From contig NC_135125.1 in NCBI RefSeq assembly GCF_050908995.1, positions 14,533,011 to 14,597,010 on the forward strand: DNA of 64,000 nucleotides, written 5' to 3'. Below the pieces are notes generated by a model, which saw nothing but the letters and a program-made list of their open reading frames with translations, searched no databases and was not told where the DNA came from. How positions within the stretch are numbered: position 1 is the stretch's first letter; every line of letters starts with the position of its first letter. Of this stretch, positions 60,101 through 64,000 are shown piece after piece. Source of the stretch: Andrena cerasifolii. Its lineage: Eukaryota; Arthropoda; Insecta; Hymenoptera; Andrenidae. The translations under genes were made by a program, and so were the position numbers.

Positions 60101-62390
60101 CACACTAAAAAATGGTAAATTTATTATCAAATTTAAAACCAGTCGTTTCGACTGGTCTGGTAGTTCTAGTCTTTAGCGTTAAGGGAAAAACACAATTTTT
60201 ATTTATTTAAAAGCGATCTGCCAGCGAATGCAAGAATTCCTCCCCCTGATCGGATTCGCCTTCCCCTATTTCGCGACTGGTCGACATCTTTCCGTTTCTT
60301 CTCTTGCGCGCAGCGTGGCCGTAGCGATCCGATTCTATCAGCCTGATTACGCGTTCAGTCCCCATTCAGCCGCGATAATTACTGTTTTAGCGTGGCGCCG
60401 CTCGGAACAGTGAATCAGATCGGCGAAAGATAAATCAGCGTCGGGCAGCGATCAATTATTCGCGACGAGATTCCGTGCATTTCGATAAATTGTCGGACAG
60501 CCGGTCGGATATGGTGAAATTGCTTCGACGCATTTCCTGCTGGAAGCCTGATGCCTCCTCCGAGCCGCGAATCGATAAATTAACCGGGCAGATAATGCAC
60601 ACGGACAGACGTGAACGGCGATGCGGCGTTGTTCGTCAGCTGCATTCGTTGTTCCTGGCCAGTAATTCATCCGTGTTAATTTCCCGCCGACTTGGCCGTG
60701 ACTAATGCCGCCGTTGCGCAAGTGTATTTATTCCTCGCCGTTTAATTTAGAGATTGCACGTCGATTCCTTAACGGCGCTCGATCACGCGCACTCCGATGA
60801 AATCGGCTGTCGCGGGATTAATCATTTACGCAGGCGCTGCTTCGCTGGATGTCAGCAGTCTTATTTGAAGCTTGCTGAGGTCTGGTGGAGATGCTTCATT
60901 GTTCTAGACTTGAGATTTGAACGTGTGGAGATAGGTGCTTTGGTTGAGTTTGATTACTATCTATGTATGCCGGACGCTTGTAGGTGTTGCAGGCAGCAAC
61001 TGTAATTACTGATTCATTTTAATGGGGCTATTTAATTGATTCAGTATTGAGAATTAAACTTCAGGGCAGCTCCACTGATTGCATGTATATTTTGTTGAAA
61101 GCTTGCAAGGGTTCTCTTTTATTCTGAATTCGTGTTTGAAATTGGAGGATTCGGAGGGTTAAAATGTCTGGGGTTGAAAGTGATCTCGGATCAGAAATTT
61201 GGGTCGCTGTAATACTGTCGTAGATATAACTTTAATTTAACCCAATTCTAAATGAATGTTTCTTGATTTCCGAATCTACTTTGCTGTTTTTTTTCTATAT
61301 TTCCACCGTGTAAGTTAATCTTGATAGAATTTCAAATGCAATTAAAATTTTTCGATTTAAATTAAAACTACAGTTCAGGTATGCAAAGTCACTCCTTATC
61401 TTATTCACAGCGTTGAAAAATATTTAAAGCAACATTTCCATAATAATTCAGTCCTTCGTGGTTTCTGGATGTCGCAATAAATCTTTCAAGTTTCTTCCCG
61501 GAGAACACGTATAAAAAATACGCGTCGCGAAAAATTAAAGCAAAAATTTGACTCGAAATAAATACCGTCATTTTCGCCTAAGTTGATTTAAGTAGGCTTG
61601 GGTGGTTGTGAATTTTTAAAATTGTTCACGCTCCCACGTTATCGTCGGCTGCGTTTAATGCCATCTAATAATTCCCTATTATTTCACACTCGAACCGACT
61701 AATTCCCTACTTAATATCTGTGCCACAACATTTGCCACTATGTGCACTCGATCGCACATAAAGATAAACTCCCCAGCAGCCGCAAAATGACTTGACCGCG
61801 ATTAATGTTGCTCCAATTTCTGTTTCACGTTCGCGCGACATGCGACTTGCAAACCTCATAAAACAGCGTATGCACACTCTGCGCATAAAATTAGTAGATC
61901 AGCAACGTTGTGATAGTTAAACTTTTCACAATCCCATGATATTATGGGCCATATCTATCTCTTGTTGGAAAGATCAAACGAAAGGTGAGCTATCATTGGG
62001 TCATTCAACATAAAATCTGACAAATGATTCGTCGTTTATTCGAGTAACAGACGGTTCTTTCGCAGCGTATGCTTTTAATGGATAAGTACCATATAAAAGT
62101 TCTCTAGTAGGATAAACGATGGGGAACATTTTATTTCGTTGGCATTGTGGTCGCAAATTGCAACTGACTAGATAGATAGATAGAATTTTATTCTTGCACA
62201 GAATTCCAGTTGGCAATTGGTACTGAATTGGTACTGAATGCTGGCTCAGAAAAATTGCAGTTTTGGAGACTTTTTTGTAAACACGTGAGGATAGCTTGAT
62301 AACTTGTCTTGAGTACTTATGATGTGGAACTGGAGTATGATATTTAAAAGATGCAGCTTATAATCAGATTGATAGTACGCTACTTAAGGG

Positions 62391-62399
62391 GGGGGGGGG
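62391..62399. repeat. Homopolymer G run
   Basis: About nine to ten consecutive G on the plus strand; a likely length-variable site. Confidence 0.7.
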
Positions 62400-63241
62400 A
62401 GACTTGTGTAACTCGACGACAATGCGGCGTCTCTTTGTGAATTTTTTCAAAGAAATGTTCAGTAGATCTTTTTGAAACTTTTAGGATATTTAATTGAACA
62501 TTTAAGGAAGTCGAGCAGATTTGATTTTCTGTAAAACAATTCATTTATTGTAAACTATAATTTGATACAGGAAAAGGTTTAGACGCTTTTGTTGAAATCA
62601 CAAGAATAATCAAGATTCAATCAACGTATATCCTATTTATCTTCAAAGTTCACTTTCTCTAAACCGAAGCTGAAAGATCTAAAAAGATTATTCCATCGGT
62701 TCAGCTTCTCTTCGAATCTTTCACGATTGCAACACGTACGTGGCGCAACCTTGAATTAAAATATTTCGTCTCTTGATCCTGCTCGTGGGACGTTCGATCC
62801 CATCGTTGCTGTTATTCGCTGAAGAGGATCGCGTCGGCGCGAATGTTTATAAAAGTCGAACGAAAATATGGTCGCGCGAACGACGCGAAATTGAAACGCA
62901 ATGAAGTCACGCATCAATTTCGTTGCATTAACCGTCCCACTTCTCTGTCGTCGTTTATTTAGATTTATAGAAGCGCAATGCCTCGGTGAACTCTTAAACT
63001 GGACGCACTCATCTGCGACAGTCATTCCTATAGTCAAAGTGTATTGCGCGTTCTGCTCGTGAAATGGGAACGAGACGAAGCCAATATACGCGCAGCCACT
63101 CGCTAGTTTGTTCGTAAACAACAATTACACGTTCGCTCGTCGAAATTATGCGTGCAGCTTTGGTTTTCTTCTCGCAAGTTGAAAGTATTTGACAATAGCT
63201 GTCAGGTTCCCTCCTAAAGTTTTGCATAACTGTTATCCCAG

Positions 63242-63436
63242 CTTCTGCTCCAAAAGTCTCCGAAAGAAGCCTATTGAAATCTTCTATTCCAGCTCGTAGT
63301 CTCGATCGATTGAACTTGAAGTAACTGAACCACAGTTAGATGTAAGGACTGTTTTTTGAACCCTCCTATATCTCTTCACTTCTGCTCTAAAAGACCCGAA
63401 AACCCACTGAAGTCCTCTACTCCAGCTGATGAAGCT
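63242..63436. repeat. Diverged direct duplication
   Basis: The segment at 63242-63299 (CTTCTGCTCCAAAAGTC to TATTCCAGCT) recurs at about 63379-63436 (CTTCTGCTCTAAAAGAC to TACTCCAGCT), a spacing near 137 bp, with scattered differences and small indels. This looks like an old tandem duplication. Confidence 0.5.
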
Positions 63437-64000
63437 TCTCCCGTCCACCCAGCTTCTCGAAAGCAACGAGAATACCCTCGTTCACTCGTCGTTACACGAC
63501 AAGACGGGTTCATTTCGGCAGCTGCTTTGGTCCACGTTCGAGGAACGTTCGTGGAAGGTGGCCTGCTTGCTTTGCATTCCCGGCGAACATTAATTCATGA
63601 AAAAACCGAGGTCGGGGACGCGTGGGAAACAAAAGAACACGCGCCTCATTAAAATTTTCTGTCTTCTCGGCCGAGACACGGGAATTTCGTGCCCGTCGTT
63701 CGCGGCTGAACAAATGTCAGCCCGCGTGCAATCTTCTTTCGTTGTTATTTTATGTATGCGCCAGTTAGATAATACAGGGCCGCCGGTTTCGAAGGGAGCG
63801 GTACCCTTATTTGCAGATGGCGGCGAAACGGGACTCGCCCTGGTGATGTGCGATGGTATTTGGTTTTACATCTGCGGTGGGCCGACAAGATTTTTCCCAT
63901 TCAACCACGCGTCTTCTCCGTTATTTACAATAGCGACGAGGCAAGTGTACTGGGAGAAATATTGCCCGCGGATGGATTGCGCACGTTTTATCGTCATGAT

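Larger units (their letters stand above)
56409..64000. other. Long region without a recognised gene
   Basis: 7.6 kb downstream of DNAAF6, by eye richer in G+C than the gene cluster in several blocks. Open frames such as 57272-57805 do not resemble any family. It contains one candidate orphan exon (57071-57192), a run of G near 62391, a GATA tetranucleotide run near 62170 and a diverged direct duplication at 63242-63436. It may be intergenic, or an intron of a gene continuing past base 64000. Confidence 0.5.

Overview
This is animal nuclear DNA, almost certainly from an insect and probably a hymenopteran. Genes are split by short GT-AG introns, untranslated and intronic DNA is AT-rich, there are MITE-type transposons, and the proteins read as insect orthologues. 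The order call is an inference from overall character, not a proof. No bacterial, viral or CRISPR features were seen.

Layout. Positions 1-11912 hold no recognisable exon and are read as one very long intron of Smg6, whose 15 upstream exons lie at 11913-18621 on the minus strand. From about 18.5 to 56.4 kb the window is gene-dense: OXSM (+), GGNBP2 (-), CYB5D2/neuferricin (+), a tantalus/PRR14-type gene (-), TAF2 (+), an E2F4/5-type factor (+), MPV17L (+), MED15 (-), OTUD6B (+), cytosolic/mitochondrial lysyl-tRNA synthetase (-) and DNAAF6/PIH1D3 (+). Except for three successive plus-strand genes, the order alternates, giving five divergent pairs and four convergent pairs with gaps of about 0.4-2 kb. 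Positions 56409-64000 hold no recognised gene, only one unassigned candidate exon.

Functions. The genes are mostly housekeeping: mRNA surveillance (SMG6), mitochondrial fatty acid synthesis (OXSM), transcription initiation and coactivation (TAF2, MED15), cell-cycle transcription (E2F), deubiquitination (OTUD6B), tRNA charging (LysRS) and axonemal dynein assembly (DNAAF6). They do not form one pathway; what neighbours share is divergent promoter space. Exon joins were derived by hand from splice sites, reading phase and remembered family sequence. The complete gene models close without frameshifts.

Most notable: (1) TAF2 intron 1 appears to be an AT-AC intron with a U2-like ATAAGT donor; the join restores the conserved YKL-AHQ junction. 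(2) Intron 1 of the lysyl-tRNA synthetase gene contains an alternative first exon that would encode a mitochondrial presequence. (3) A 288-residue intronless ORF of unknown family sits inside a MED15 intron. (4) There are two hAT-type MITEs, one Harbinger-type palindromic MITE in the MED15/OTUD6B divergent promoter, and two large foldback repeats, one ending about 35 bases before a DNAAF6 exon.
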